Positions 27,814-32,740 of a DNA stretch of 64,000 bases are shown here, in pieces. The stretch is from a virus. Location: positions 1 to 64,000 of IMG/VR virus record IMGVR_UViG_3300037575_000021; one strand, 5' to 3'. The notes beneath the pieces are model-generated. The model saw only the letters and a program-made list of their open reading frames with translations. It was not told where the DNA came from and did no database searches. Position 1 is the stretch's first letter; each line of letters begins with the position of its first letter. The translations under genes were made by a program, and so were the position numbers.

Positions 27814-28753
27814 CATTATATTCACACATAGGCGCAACCCTATATGCCGCCCATTGTAGGGCTGCTACACGTCACCGTGTAGATTAGACTATATCATAAT
27901 CCCAATATAGGACTCTTACCTTTTCCACCACCATAAGCTTGTGGTGTACTCCCTTACGGGATAGTCGTTGAACGTTTACCAATCAAGGTGGGATGTGAAG
28001 TGCTTAAACGTTCTTCTCGCTCTTATATCTGAAACCACTGCATATCTGCAGTTAAACAGAGTAGCTACTTCCTTTGTTGAAAAACCCTCAGAGAACTTTT
28101 TGCATATAGCGTTAACCTTCGTAATCGTCAGGCTCTTAGATCTACTACGGGAACTCCAGTTATACTCTTGTGAGATATACTTAAAGTTCTGCCCGCTCTT
28201 TATTGCACCTACGGTACTTGTGGGGCAGTTGAACACTTCCGCTATTTCACTAGTCTTAACCCCATCTTCCAACATCTTGCAGATTGAGTGGACTTGTTCA
28301 TCCGTCAAGTTTCTTTTTGGATTTAGTCCTGTTCTTACTGCATGTAGGCTGTTTTCTTGGGGGGTTGACCACTCAAGATTAGACCATCTATTATTAGATT
28401 TGTCACCATCTTTGTGATTGACTTGAAGACTCTCATAATCATCTACGGGACTATAGGCTAGAATCACTAGTCGATGAACATAGAATGTTTTCCTTTTCAA
28501 TCCAACAGTTACGTATCCGTCACTTTTTAGATGTAACGTTAGAAATCTATTGGACAATATTGAGAACACCTTACCATCACTAGTTACGCAATACTCTGGG
28601 TATCCTATATGTTCTAGGTTTTTCATAACTTACTCCATTTGTTTCAGTTTATCTTGATTAGTACTTCGCTGCTGATAATCTCACAAATATGAGACTTCCC
28701 AGCAATTAAATAAGTTTTCGACACATATTACTATGTGAAGGCACATTAATCTT
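27814..28753 (-). mobile_element. Group I intron (td-like, IA2) in terL with HNH ORF
   Basis: The minus strand holds group I core elements: a P4/J-type TTTAATTGCTGGGAA segment and ATCAGCAGCGAAG before the ORF, and after it CAACGACTATCCCGTAAGGG, GATATAGTCT, a CTACACGGTGACGTGTAG hairpin and a GAATATAATG end. These match the order and wording of the T4 td intron. The 5' exon ends in U (CAU) and the intron ends in G, as required; joining gives W-Q-H-M-E-Y-E-K with the frame kept. A short P1 is possible between exon GCAU and intron GUGC. Splice points were chosen by me from these rules. Confidence 0.92.
27976..28626 (-). CDS. Intron-encoded HNH homing endonuclease
   Basis: A 216-residue protein inside the terL intron, starting after a GGAG site. 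Order: NUMOD4-like lead (Y-C-V-T-S-D-G-K-V-F-S, residues 12-22), HNH core with H51, H71 (N-H-K-D-G-D-K-S-N-N-R) and N-L-E-W near 83-86, then two tandem helix-turn-helix repeats (about 107-157 and 165-216), each with I-C-K-x-x-x-x-G-x-x-T/K-x-E-I/V-A-x-x-F-N-C and a final R/S-G-Q-N/R-T-F-K-x. The repeats should give site-specific binding for intron homing into terL. Confidence 0.92.
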   Translation of the reverse strand: MKNLEHIGYPEYCVTSDGKVFSILSNRFLTLHLKSDGYVTVGLKRKTFYVHRLVILAYSPVDDYESLQVNHKDGDKSNNRWSNLEWSTPQENSLHAVRTGLNPKRNLTDEQVHSICKMLEDGVKTSEIAEVFNCPTSTVGAIKSGQNFKYISQEYNWSSRSRSKSLTITKVNAICKKFSEGFSTKEVATLFNCRYAVVSDIRARRTFKHFTSHLDW

Positions 28754-29080
28754 ATGCTGCCACTTCATAGAAGCGCCACTTGGAAAACGACAAGTTAGGT
28801 CATTCGACCTGAAAGTTGGCCTAATAGAGTCATCTAACTCATTGTACATATTGAAAGCGGTATCGAATATACCGCCCTGCCCCTTTATCTGGGGGGTGGT
28901 TCGCCTAAACATGATGATAGTTGTTTTACTATCATCTATATACCTCAGGGGTAACATTTGGAGAAGGTAGGATTTCCCCGATCCTGCAGCTCCGCCGATA
29001 ATACATATCTGAGCGTCACTGTTTAAAATCATTTCTTGCTTGGCTGAGGCTGGGCCCAACGTTTGAACTTCTTCAGACAT
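28754..29080 (-). CDS. terL: Terminase large subunit, exon 1
   Basis: The 5' exon encodes the first 109 residues, from ATG 29080 to codon CAT at 28756-28754. It carries the Walker A motif G-G-A-A-G-S-G-K-S at residues 29-37. Read through without splicing it would end after 15 extra residues in the intron. With exon 2 the protein has 508 residues, the normal size of a phage large terminase that packages DNA through the portal. Confidence 0.93.
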
Positions 29081-29085
29081 CTAGG

Positions 29086-29295
29086 TTACCTCTTGTTTGC
29101 TACCTCGAAGTGCCCTTCTGGGCCGAAGTATTCTAGGGATTCGACATTAACTGCTAGAAGTGATGCACACTTACCTTCTTCATTAGGTGCGTTAGTAAAG
29201 TGGATCAGTGCTCCGTCTGCTTGGGCACGTTCTGCTTCAACAGTCATAGGGTTAAGCCCTTTAAGCTTAACTATGTATTTGATTTTGTTTGACAT
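29086..29295 (-). CDS. Small protein upstream of terL
   Basis: A 69-residue protein with a beta-strand start (K-I-K-Y-I-V-K-L-K-G-L-N) and an A-V-N-V-E-S-L-E-Y-F-G-P strand near the end. No known family. It begins 37 bp past a strong minus-strand terminator and stops 6 bp before terL, so it is probably the first gene of the terL message. Confidence 0.65.
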   Translation of the reverse strand: MSNKIKYIVKLKGLNPMTVEAERAQADGALIHFTNAPNEEGKCASLLAVNVESLEYFGPEGHFEVANKR

Positions 29296-29330
29296 TTTGG
29301 TATGATATTTGATATGATATTTAGAAATGC

Positions 29331-29363
29331 AAAAAGGGAGACCCTCAATGAAGGACTCCCTTT
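29331..29363 (-). terminator. Rho-independent terminator upstream of the terL message
   Basis: Minus-strand AAAGGGAG-(TCCTTCATTGAGGGT)-CTCCCTTT followed by TTGC, giving eight pairs and a run of Ts at the base. It ends transcription arriving from the small terminase gene and the tRNA cluster. Confidence 0.75.
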
Positions 29364-29408
29364 CGTGTTTTGAATTTTATGATGGCCACTCTTCCATGCC
29401 CCATAAAC

Positions 29409-29440
29409 GTAGCTGCAGGGCTGCTTATGCAGTCAGCTAC
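29409..29440 (-). other. Nested hairpin, structured mRNA element
   Basis: GTAGCTG and CAGCTAC (seven pairs) enclose a second hairpin CTGC-ATAA-GCAG. It lies in the untranslated gap between the small terminase candidate and the terminator. Role unknown; no tRNA features. Confidence 0.5.
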
Positions 29441-29469
29441 CTCTCCTCAGACTTCTAAGAAAACTAACC

Positions 29470-29805
29470 CTAGGTCATACTCAGTGAGATGACTTTACCA
29501 GTTGGCTTCTTGTCTGAGCTTTCCTCAGGTGGGGCCTTCTGGATACCATTTTGCTTCTCATCGTTCAGAACGACTGTATATGTCATATCTATAAGTTTAA
29601 TAGAAGCTTTAAGCTGGGTCTCCTCCTTGTCAGCATTCCTCATCAATGAGACGAGCTTTTGAATGGCTTCAGGAGCGTTTTTCTTTAAGAGTTCTTTCAG
29701 AGCGGGGTCTGATGGGAGCTTGTTCTTGCTGCCTAGTGGTCTACCTCGTCTATTAATCCCATCGGGATTTGAGGCAAAACCTTTCTTGGATTTATCATCC
29801 GACAT
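29470..29805 (-). CDS. Small terminase-like DNA-binding protein
   Basis: A 111-residue protein from ATG 29805, preferred over upstream GTG 29838 because GGAG lies six bases before it. It has an N-terminal basic segment N-R-R-G-R-P-L-G-S-K-N-K-L (AT-hook-like GRP core), then A-L-K-E-L-L-K-K-N-A-P-E-A-I-Q-K-L and T-Q-L-K-A-S-I-K-L-I-D-M-T. This build (GRPxGSKN + helices) is common in DUF5681-like proteins annotated as small terminases. Function is inferred from this build and the position before terL. Confidence 0.65.
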   Translation of the reverse strand: MSDDKSKKGFASNPDGINRRGRPLGSKNKLPSDPALKELLKKNAPEAIQKLVSLMRNADKEETQLKASIKLIDMTYTVVLNDEKQNGIQKAPPEESSDKKPTGKVISLSMT

Positions 29806-29879
29806 TAACTTCTCCATGGTTGCCTTAGCGATCTTCACAGATGACTGTAGCGAGCTACGTAACGCTGTAGCGCGAGATC

Positions 29880-29892
29880 GATCACCTCCTTA
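29880..29892 (-). promoter_or_regulatory. 13-nt perfect Shine-Dalgarno (complement of 16S 3' end)
   Basis: The minus strand reads TAAGGAGGTGATC, fully complementary to the conserved 16S rRNA 3' end GATCACCTCCTTA. No ATG, GTG or TTG stands at normal spacing after it; the next usable start (29805) is 75 bases away. It lies 21 bp after the initiator-like tRNA. Confidence 0.6.
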
Positions 29893-29912
29893 GTTAGAAG
29901 GTTACTAAGATC

Positions 29913-29988
29913 TGGTAGCGGTAGCTGGATTCGAACCAACGATCTACAGGTAATGAGCCTGTCGAGATGACCACTTCTCTATACCGCA
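29913..29988 (-). tRNA. tRNA-Met(CAT), initiator-like
   Basis: 76 nt with encoded CCA. Position 1:72 is a T-T mismatch while 2:71 to 7:66 all pair, the hallmark of bacterial initiator tRNA. The anticodon loop CTCATTA and T arm GTTGG-TTCGAAT-CCAGC also resemble initiator tRNA; the anticodon stem has GG:CC in place of GGG:CCC. Initiator identity is inferred. Confidence 0.9.
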
Positions 29989-29997
29989 TCAAATAGG

Positions 29998-30053
29998 TTG
30001 GAGACCGACCTGCTAGATTAAACTAGGCGGGGGGCCTGTGTGTCAGTCTCCAA
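29998..30053 (-). ncRNA. Structured RNA segment, not a tRNA (element A)
   Basis: The ends pair over 12 bp (TTGGAGACTGAC with GTCGGTCTCCAA, one G-U). Inside are GGC-CC...-GCC and CTAG-TTTAAT-CTAG hairpins. There is no T-loop consensus and no CCA end. The inner part resembles element B at 31551-31590. Unknown function. Confidence 0.5.
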
Positions 30054-30056
30054 ATA

Positions 30057-30116
30057 TGGTCGGGACTGATGAATCGAACATCATCAGGCTGATCAACACC
30101 TGTCCATTTAATCCCG
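30057..30116 (-). tRNA. tRNA-like gene lacking a D arm
   Basis: 60 nt with encoded CCA. A six-pair acceptor (CGGGAT/GTCCCG), a hairpin CAGG...CCTG in the anticodon position and a canonical T arm TGATG-TTCGATT-CATCA are present, but only eight bases replace the D arm. The anticodon is unclear. It may be a decayed tRNA or a truncated tRNA-like RNA. Confidence 0.5.
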
Positions 30117-30121
30117 TTAAT

Positions 30122-30206
30122 TGGTGGGGCCGGTAGGAGTCGAACCTACACAGTGTGGTAGCGTCTCGTTTACAGCGAGGTGGGCTCTCCAGTGCCCAGC
30201 GTCCCC
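30122..30206 (-). tRNA. tRNA-Tyr(GTA)
   Basis: 85 nt with a long variable arm as in bacterial tRNA-Tyr; anticodon loop CTGTAAA, T arm GTAGG-TTCGACT-CCTAC and encoded ACCA. One A-G mismatch in the acceptor. Confidence 0.93.
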
Positions 30207-30230
30207 TTAATTTCTTAACCTTATATATTA

Positions 30231-30258
30231 AGTATACCATACTTTCTGGATTTGTCAA
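30231..30258 (-). promoter_or_regulatory. sigma70 promoter in tRNA cluster
   Basis: Minus-strand TTGACA - 16 bp - TATACT, upstream of tRNA-Tyr. It shares GGGTTGACAAATCCAGAAA with the other cluster promoters. Confidence 0.82.
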
Positions 30259-30285
30259 CCCCCTAAGGTAGAAATAATTTAAAAT

Positions 30286-30362
30286 TGGTCGGAAATAAAG
30301 GATTCGAACCTTTGACCCCATGCTCCCAAAGCATGTGCGCTACCAGACTGCGCTAATTTCCG
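30286..30362 (-). tRNA. tRNA-Pro(TGG)
   Basis: 77 nt, starts with C as bacterial tRNA-Pro does; acceptor CGGAAAT/ATTTCCG, anticodon loop TTTGGGA, T loop TTCGAAT and encoded CCA. Confidence 0.95.
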
Positions 30363-30368
30363 ATAATA

Positions 30369-30445
30369 TGGCGGTCTCACCGAGGATCGAACTCGGAACT
30401 CAGGATTGACAGTCCTGTGTTTTATCCATTTGAAACTATGAAACC
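30369..30445 (-). tRNA. tRNA-Asp(GTC)
   Basis: 77 nt; acceptor GGTTTCA/TGAGACC, discriminator G, anticodon arm CAGGA-CTGTCAA-TCCTG and encoded CCA. Confidence 0.95.
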
Positions 30446-30452
30446 TAAATTT

Positions 30453-30523
30453 TGGTGGAGACATAGAGAATCGAACTCTACTCGAAAAGGTGCAAGCCTT
30501 CCTCAGCATCCATGACTATCCCC
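30453..30523 (-). tRNA. tRNA-Ala(TGC)
   Basis: 71 nt; acceptor GGGGATA/TGTCTCC with G-U pairs, anticodon loop CTTGCAC, T arm AGAG-TTCGATT-CTCT and encoded ACCA. The D arm is shorter than usual with about three pairs. Confidence 0.88.
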
Positions 30524-30528
30524 GGATA

Positions 30529-30603
30529 TGGCACGGCTACTAGGACTCGAACCCAGACCAAAGGAGTAGAAATCCCATGTACTATCCCTTATACTATAGC
30601 CGT
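30529..30603 (-). tRNA. tRNA-Arg(TCT)
   Basis: 75 nt; acceptor ACGGCTA/TAGCCGT, discriminator G, anticodon loop TTTCTAC, T loop TTCGAGT and encoded CCA. Confidence 0.93.
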
Positions 30604-30609
30604 ATTATT

Positions 30610-30685
30610 TGGTATCGCTACGGAGGCTCGAACTCCGAACGCAAACTTGAAAGGCTTGTGTTTTAACCAGTTAAACTACAGCGAT
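30610..30685 (-). tRNA. tRNA-Glu(TTC)
   Basis: 76 nt; acceptor ATCGCTG/TAGCGAT, anticodon arm CAAGC-CTTTCAA-GTTTG and encoded ACCA. Confidence 0.94.
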
Positions 30686-30694
30686 ATTGTTCTT

Positions 30695-30763
30695 TGGCTC
30701 CCCGTAGAGGATTTGAACCTCTAGTTTTCAGCTTCGTAGACCTATACCATCCAGTGCCGGGGA
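30695..30763 (-). tRNA. tRNA-like gene with reduced D arm (possible ACG anticodon)
   Basis: 69 nt; acceptor TCCCCG/CGGGGA with encoded GCCA and a good T arm AGAGG-TTCAAAT-CCTCT. The D region is only about ten bases and the anticodon stem pairs poorly; the loop reads CTACGAA, which would give ACG (Arg). Possibly a decayed or unusual tRNA. Confidence 0.55.
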
Positions 30764-30773
30764 ATTAAATTCT

Positions 30774-30849
30774 TGGTGCTTACTCATGGAATCGAACCAT
30801 GGACATCTGATGTGTAAGAACAGTGCTCTCCCAACTGAGCTAAGTAAGC
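30774..30849 (-). tRNA. tRNA-Val(TAC)
   Basis: 76 nt; acceptor GCTTACT/AGTAAGC, D arm AGCTCAGTTGGGAGAGC, anticodon loop CTTACAC, T loop TTCGATT and encoded ACCA. Confidence 0.95.
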
Positions 30850-30905
30850 GTAAATACTCTTAAGGATAACCTCAGCTATGCTTAAGAATACTCGTGTAAA
30901 CAACT

Positions 30906-30979
30906 TGGTGGGGCTACAGAGATTCGAACTCTGATTGATCGGTTAAAAGCCGAATATTCTACCATTGAATTATAACCCC
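30906..30979 (-). tRNA. tRNA-Lys(TTT)
   Basis: 74 nt; acceptor GGGGTTA/TAGCCCC, anticodon arm TTCGG-CTTTTAA-CCGAT, T loop TTCGAAT and encoded ACCA. Confidence 0.94.
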
Positions 30980-30981
30980 AT

Positions 30982-31119
30982 TCAAATATCTACGTCATCA
31001 CGACGCTTCTTGTGTTTTACCTCGCCACTCTTTGAGGCCTTCTTACGGTCAACATGGACTGCTGAGCGGTTAAAAGAACCTACATGTTTAGCAACGAGGT
31101 TGCGTTTTGTGTGTTTCAT
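30982..31119 (-). CDS. Small basic protein (DUF7230-like) inside tRNA cluster
   Basis: A 45-residue protein I read directly: M-K-H-T-K-R-N-L-V-A-K-H at the start, then F-N-R-S-A-V-H-V-D-R-K-K and a basic C-terminus with K-H-K-K-R-R-D-D. A GGGAGG site stands seven bases before the ATG. The pattern KRNxVAKHxxxFNxxxVHxDRKK is that of DUF7230-type short phage proteins. The strong promoter at 31159-31186 lies directly upstream, and it ends 2 bp before tRNA-Lys, so both are probably on one transcript. Function unknown; the charge suggests nucleic acid binding. Confidence 0.8.
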   Translation of the reverse strand: MKHTKRNLVAKHVGSFNRSAVHVDRKKASKSGEVKHKKRRDDVDI

Positions 31120-31158
31120 AACAACCTCCCTTAGTTGCTTTCTTGACTTTATATATCC

Positions 31159-31186
31159 AGTATAACACGATTTCTGGATTTGTCAA
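31159..31186 (-). promoter_or_regulatory. sigma70 promoter in tRNA cluster
   Basis: Minus-strand TTGACA - 16 bp - TATACT with the same AATCCAGAAA spacer start as the 30.2 kb promoter; it precedes the 45-residue ORF and tRNA-Lys. Confidence 0.85.
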
Positions 31187-31205
31187 GTATTAATTTAAAA
31201 TAAAT

Positions 31206-31280
31206 TGGCCAAGGGGGACAGATTTGAACTGCCATTGCAAGGATTTGGAGTCCTGCCGAATACCATTAACTCACCCCCTG
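31206..31280 (-). tRNA. tRNA-Trp(CCA)
   Basis: 75 nt; acceptor CAGGGGG/CCCCTTG with one G-U, discriminator G, anticodon loop CTCCAAA, T arm GGCAG-TTCAAAT-CTGTC and encoded CCA. Confidence 0.93.
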
Positions 31281-31284
31281 AATT

Positions 31285-31360
31285 TGGTGTACCCTGATGG
31301 AATCGAACCAACGCAACCCAGATCTTCAATCTAGTGCTCTACCTGCTGAGCTAAGGATAC
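31285..31360 (-). tRNA. tRNA-Phe(GAA)
   Basis: 76 nt; acceptor GTATCCT/AGGGTAC, anticodon arm CTAGA-TTGAAGA-TCTGG, T loop TTCGATT and encoded ACCA. Confidence 0.95.
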
Positions 31361-31366
31361 AAAATA

Positions 31367-31440
31367 TGGTGCCTAACCACAGAATCGAACTGCGAATAGC
31401 TGATTACAAAACAGCCGTTATACCATTTAACTAGTCAGGC
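31367..31440 (-). tRNA. tRNA-Thr(TGT)
   Basis: 74 nt; acceptor GCCTGAC/GTTAGGC, anticodon loop TTTGTAA, T loop TTCGATT and encoded ACCA. Confidence 0.93.
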
Positions 31441-31455
31441 ATTAAAACTTATAGG

Positions 31456-31530
31456 GGTGGCCTCACGGATTCGAACCGAGGACATACCAGACTCACAATC
31501 TGATGCAATTGACCACTCTGCCAAGGCCAC
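31456..31530 (-). tRNA. tRNA-His(GTG)
   Basis: 75 nt; acceptor GTGGCCT/AGGCCAC, discriminator C, anticodon loop TTGTGAG, T loop TTCGAAT. The CCA is not encoded. Flanking CTTATAGG and CCTATAAG would extend the stem by about eight pairs in the precursor. Confidence 0.93.
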
Positions 31531-31550
31531 ACCTATAAGCTCTAAATAAG

Positions 31551-31590
31551 AACTCCCACGTAAGTTTAAAACTAAGAGGCGGGAGCCGTG
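31551..31590 (-). ncRNA. Structured RNA segment, possible pseudoknot (element B)
   Basis: Minus strand CACGGCTCCCGCC...ACGTGGGAG: CACG can pair with CGTG and CTCC with GGAG in crossing order, an H-type pseudoknot. The core (ACAC-GGC-CCC-GCC, TAGTTT, AACT) resembles element A near 30.0 kb. No tRNA signature. Confidence 0.45.
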
Positions 31591-31598
31591 TTAATTAT

Positions 31599-31672
31599 TG
31601 GTACTAGGTGATGGTAACGCTCCACCGTCGCACCGTTATCAGCGGTGTGCTCTACTTTTGAGCTAACCCAGC
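31599..31672 (-). tRNA. tRNA-Ile(GAT) with non-standard T loop
   Basis: 74 nt; acceptor GCTGGGT/ACCTAGT, D arm AGCTCAAAAGTAGAGC, anticodon arm ACCGC-TGATAAC region with GAT anticodon, encoded ACCA. The T stem GGTGG/CCATC pairs, but its loop is AGCGTTA in place of the TTCGAAT type, which lacks T54, T55 and the usual A58. Confidence 0.8.
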
Positions 31673-31680
31673 ATTATTCT

Positions 31681-31720
31681 TTATGGAGCGGGCCTATGGA
31701 TGCACATAGGGATCGTCCCG
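31681..31720 (-). ncRNA. Mini-hairpin RNA with TCCA end (element C)
   Basis: Minus strand GCGGG...CCCGC helix closes an inner CCTATG-TGCATC-CATAGG hairpin and is followed by TCCA, so the element looks like an acceptor helix plus one arm. There is no T or D arm. Confidence 0.45.
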
Positions 31721-31751
31721 CATAACCTCACCTCACGGTGGCATCTAAATG

Positions 31752-31826
31752 TCTGGTGGAAGGCACCTTTACAGTATGTAAGTGTCTCACCGTTATCTTC
31801 ATAAGACCTTCACTTATCACCAGACA
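31752..31826 (-). ncRNA. 75-nt tRNA-sized structured RNA without T loop (element D)
   Basis: The ends pair over eight bases (GTCTGGTG/CACCAGAC). A D-arm-like hairpin ATAAG-TGAAGGT-CTTAT follows, then a region able to pair as CACTTAC...GTAAAGGTG. The size equals a tRNA, but there is no TTCGA loop, no clear anticodon arm and no CCA end. Confidence 0.45.
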
Positions 31827-31830
31827 AATA

Positions 31831-31907
31831 TGGCAGGGGTGACACGATTCGAACGTGCGATCACGGGATCAAAACCCGATGCTTTAGGCCAGCTAAGCTA
31901 CACCCCG
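31831..31907 (-). tRNA. tRNA-Gln(TTG)
   Basis: 77 nt; acceptor GGGGTG/CACCCC with an unpaired 1:72 position, anticodon loop TTTTGAT, T arm GCACG-TTCGAAT-CGTGT, discriminator G and encoded CCA. Confidence 0.92.
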
Positions 31908-31918
31908 ATAAAACTGTT

Positions 31919-31992
31919 TGGAGTCCAGTATAGGATTTTAACCTATCTCTCAAGGGTTGCAGCCAAGCGCATAGTCACTCTGCCAACTGGAC
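31919..31992 (-). tRNA. tRNA-Cys(GCA)
   Basis: 74 nt; acceptor GTCCAGT/ACTGGAC, discriminator T as in tRNA-Cys, anticodon loop CTGCAAC and encoded CCA. The T loop is TTAAAAT and the anticodon stem has two T-T positions, so it is somewhat degenerate. Confidence 0.88.
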
Positions 31993-32000
31993 ATAAACTT

Positions 32001-32097
32001 TGGCGGAAGCGTAGAGATTCGAACTCTAACACCCTTTCAAGGATCGACGGTTTTCAAGACCGCTGCCAGTACCCAGACTCTTTTGGCTTACACTTCC
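32001..32097 (-). tRNA. tRNA-Ser(TGA)
   Basis: 97 nt with a long variable arm and an enlarged D loop; acceptor GGAAGTG/CGCTTCC, anticodon loop CTTGAAA, T loop TTCGAAT, discriminator G and encoded CCA. Confidence 0.93.
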
Positions 32098-32108
32098 TAA
32101 ATTTTAAA

Positions 32109-32186
32109 TGGTAGGCCAAGGCTGATTCGAACAGCTCCTTCTACCGTTTATGAGACGGTGGCTTTAACCTATTAAGCTATTGGCCC
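32109..32186 (-). tRNA. tRNA with CAT anticodon, probably tRNA-Ile2
   Basis: 78 nt; acceptor GGGCCAA/TTGGCCT, anticodon loop CTCATAA and encoded ACCA. C4-G69 and C5-G68 are present, which are TilS determinants in E. coli tRNA-Ile2, so lysidine modification and an Ile role are inferred. Confidence 0.9.
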
Positions 32187-32188
32187 AT

Positions 32189-32264
32189 TGGTTGTCATGA
32201 GTGGAATTGAACCACTATCCTCTTCCTTATGAGGGAAGCGCATAAACCATTCTGCCACATGACA
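32189..32264 (-). tRNA. tRNA with CAT anticodon, probably elongator tRNA-Met
   Basis: 76 nt; acceptor TGTCATG/CATGACA, anticodon arm CTTCC-CTCATAA-GGAAG, T loop TTCAATT and encoded ACCA. A5-T68 disfavours TilS, so it is assigned to Met. Confidence 0.9.
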
Positions 32265-32265
32265 T

Positions 32266-32508
32266 TTAACTTCTGGAGACAACATTGGTTTGTTGCCAGT
32301 TAGACCAGACCTCTACGGACTTGATCTTAGTTGGAGAGTATCCACTATAATCAAAGGGATCTTTCGGGCCTTTATCGGCTTCCCTGAACTTAATATCAAC
32401 CTCTACAGAACTGTATGGAACCTGTGCCTTAGTGGCAAAGTCATTTTTAATTAATTCAATCACATCTCCCTGTGTAAGAGTTGTGGACTTAACTGATTTT
32501 ATTTCCAT
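32266..32508 (-). CDS. Small hypothetical protein between tRNAs
   Basis: An 80-residue protein starting after an AGGAGG site. The N-terminal half is a helix (T-Q-G-D-V-I-E-L-I-K-N-D-F-A) and the middle a strand (V-E-V-D-I-K-F-R-E-A-D), ending S-V-E-V-W-S-N-W-Q-Q. No family recognised. It lies directly after the tRNA-Met gene in a cluster otherwise made of RNA genes. Confidence 0.7.
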   Translation of the reverse strand: MEIKSVKSTTLTQGDVIELIKNDFATKAQVPYSSVEVDIKFREADKGPKDPFDYSGYSPTKIKSVEVWSNWQQTNVVSRS

Positions 32509-32534
32509 ACAATCCTCCTCGAATTCTTAACTTT

Positions 32535-32619
32535 TGGTGCTCCCAGAGAGACTCGAACTCTCACACCCGAAGGTACTGGAATCTAAACCCAGCGCGTCTA
32601 CCAATTCCACCACAGGAGC
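32535..32619 (-). tRNA. tRNA-Leu(TAG)
   Basis: 85 nt with a long variable arm; acceptor GCTCCTG/TGGGAGC, anticodon loop TTTAGAT, T loop TTCGAGT and encoded ACCA. Confidence 0.95.
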
Positions 32620-32620
32620 T

Positions 32621-32696
32621 TGGAGCATCTAGAGGGAATCGAACCCTACTCACTATGGCTTGGAAGGCCAAGGACTAAACCCGTTAGCTTAGATGC
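32621..32696 (-). tRNA. tRNA-Gly(TCC)
   Basis: 76 nt; acceptor GCATCTA/TAGATGC, discriminator T as in tRNA-Gly, anticodon arm TTGGC-CTTCCAA-GCCAT and encoded CCA. Confidence 0.95.
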
Positions 32697-32703
32697 TTTT
32701 AAA

Positions 32704-32722
32704 GAGACCCAAGAAGGGTCTC
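32704..32722 (-). terminator. Hairpin after DUF2828 gene
   Basis: Minus-strand GAGACCC-TTCTT-GGGTCTC followed by TTTAAAA. A second hairpin AGTCCCA-TAC-TGGGACT overlaps the DUF2828 stop codon just upstream. It probably ends or attenuates the message before tRNA-Gly. Confidence 0.6.
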
Positions 32723-32740
32723 ATAAGTCCCAGTATGGGA

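Noticed and set aside
30043-30509. Short open frames across the tRNA genes
   Set aside because: They overlap several clear tRNA genes and lack ribosome sites.
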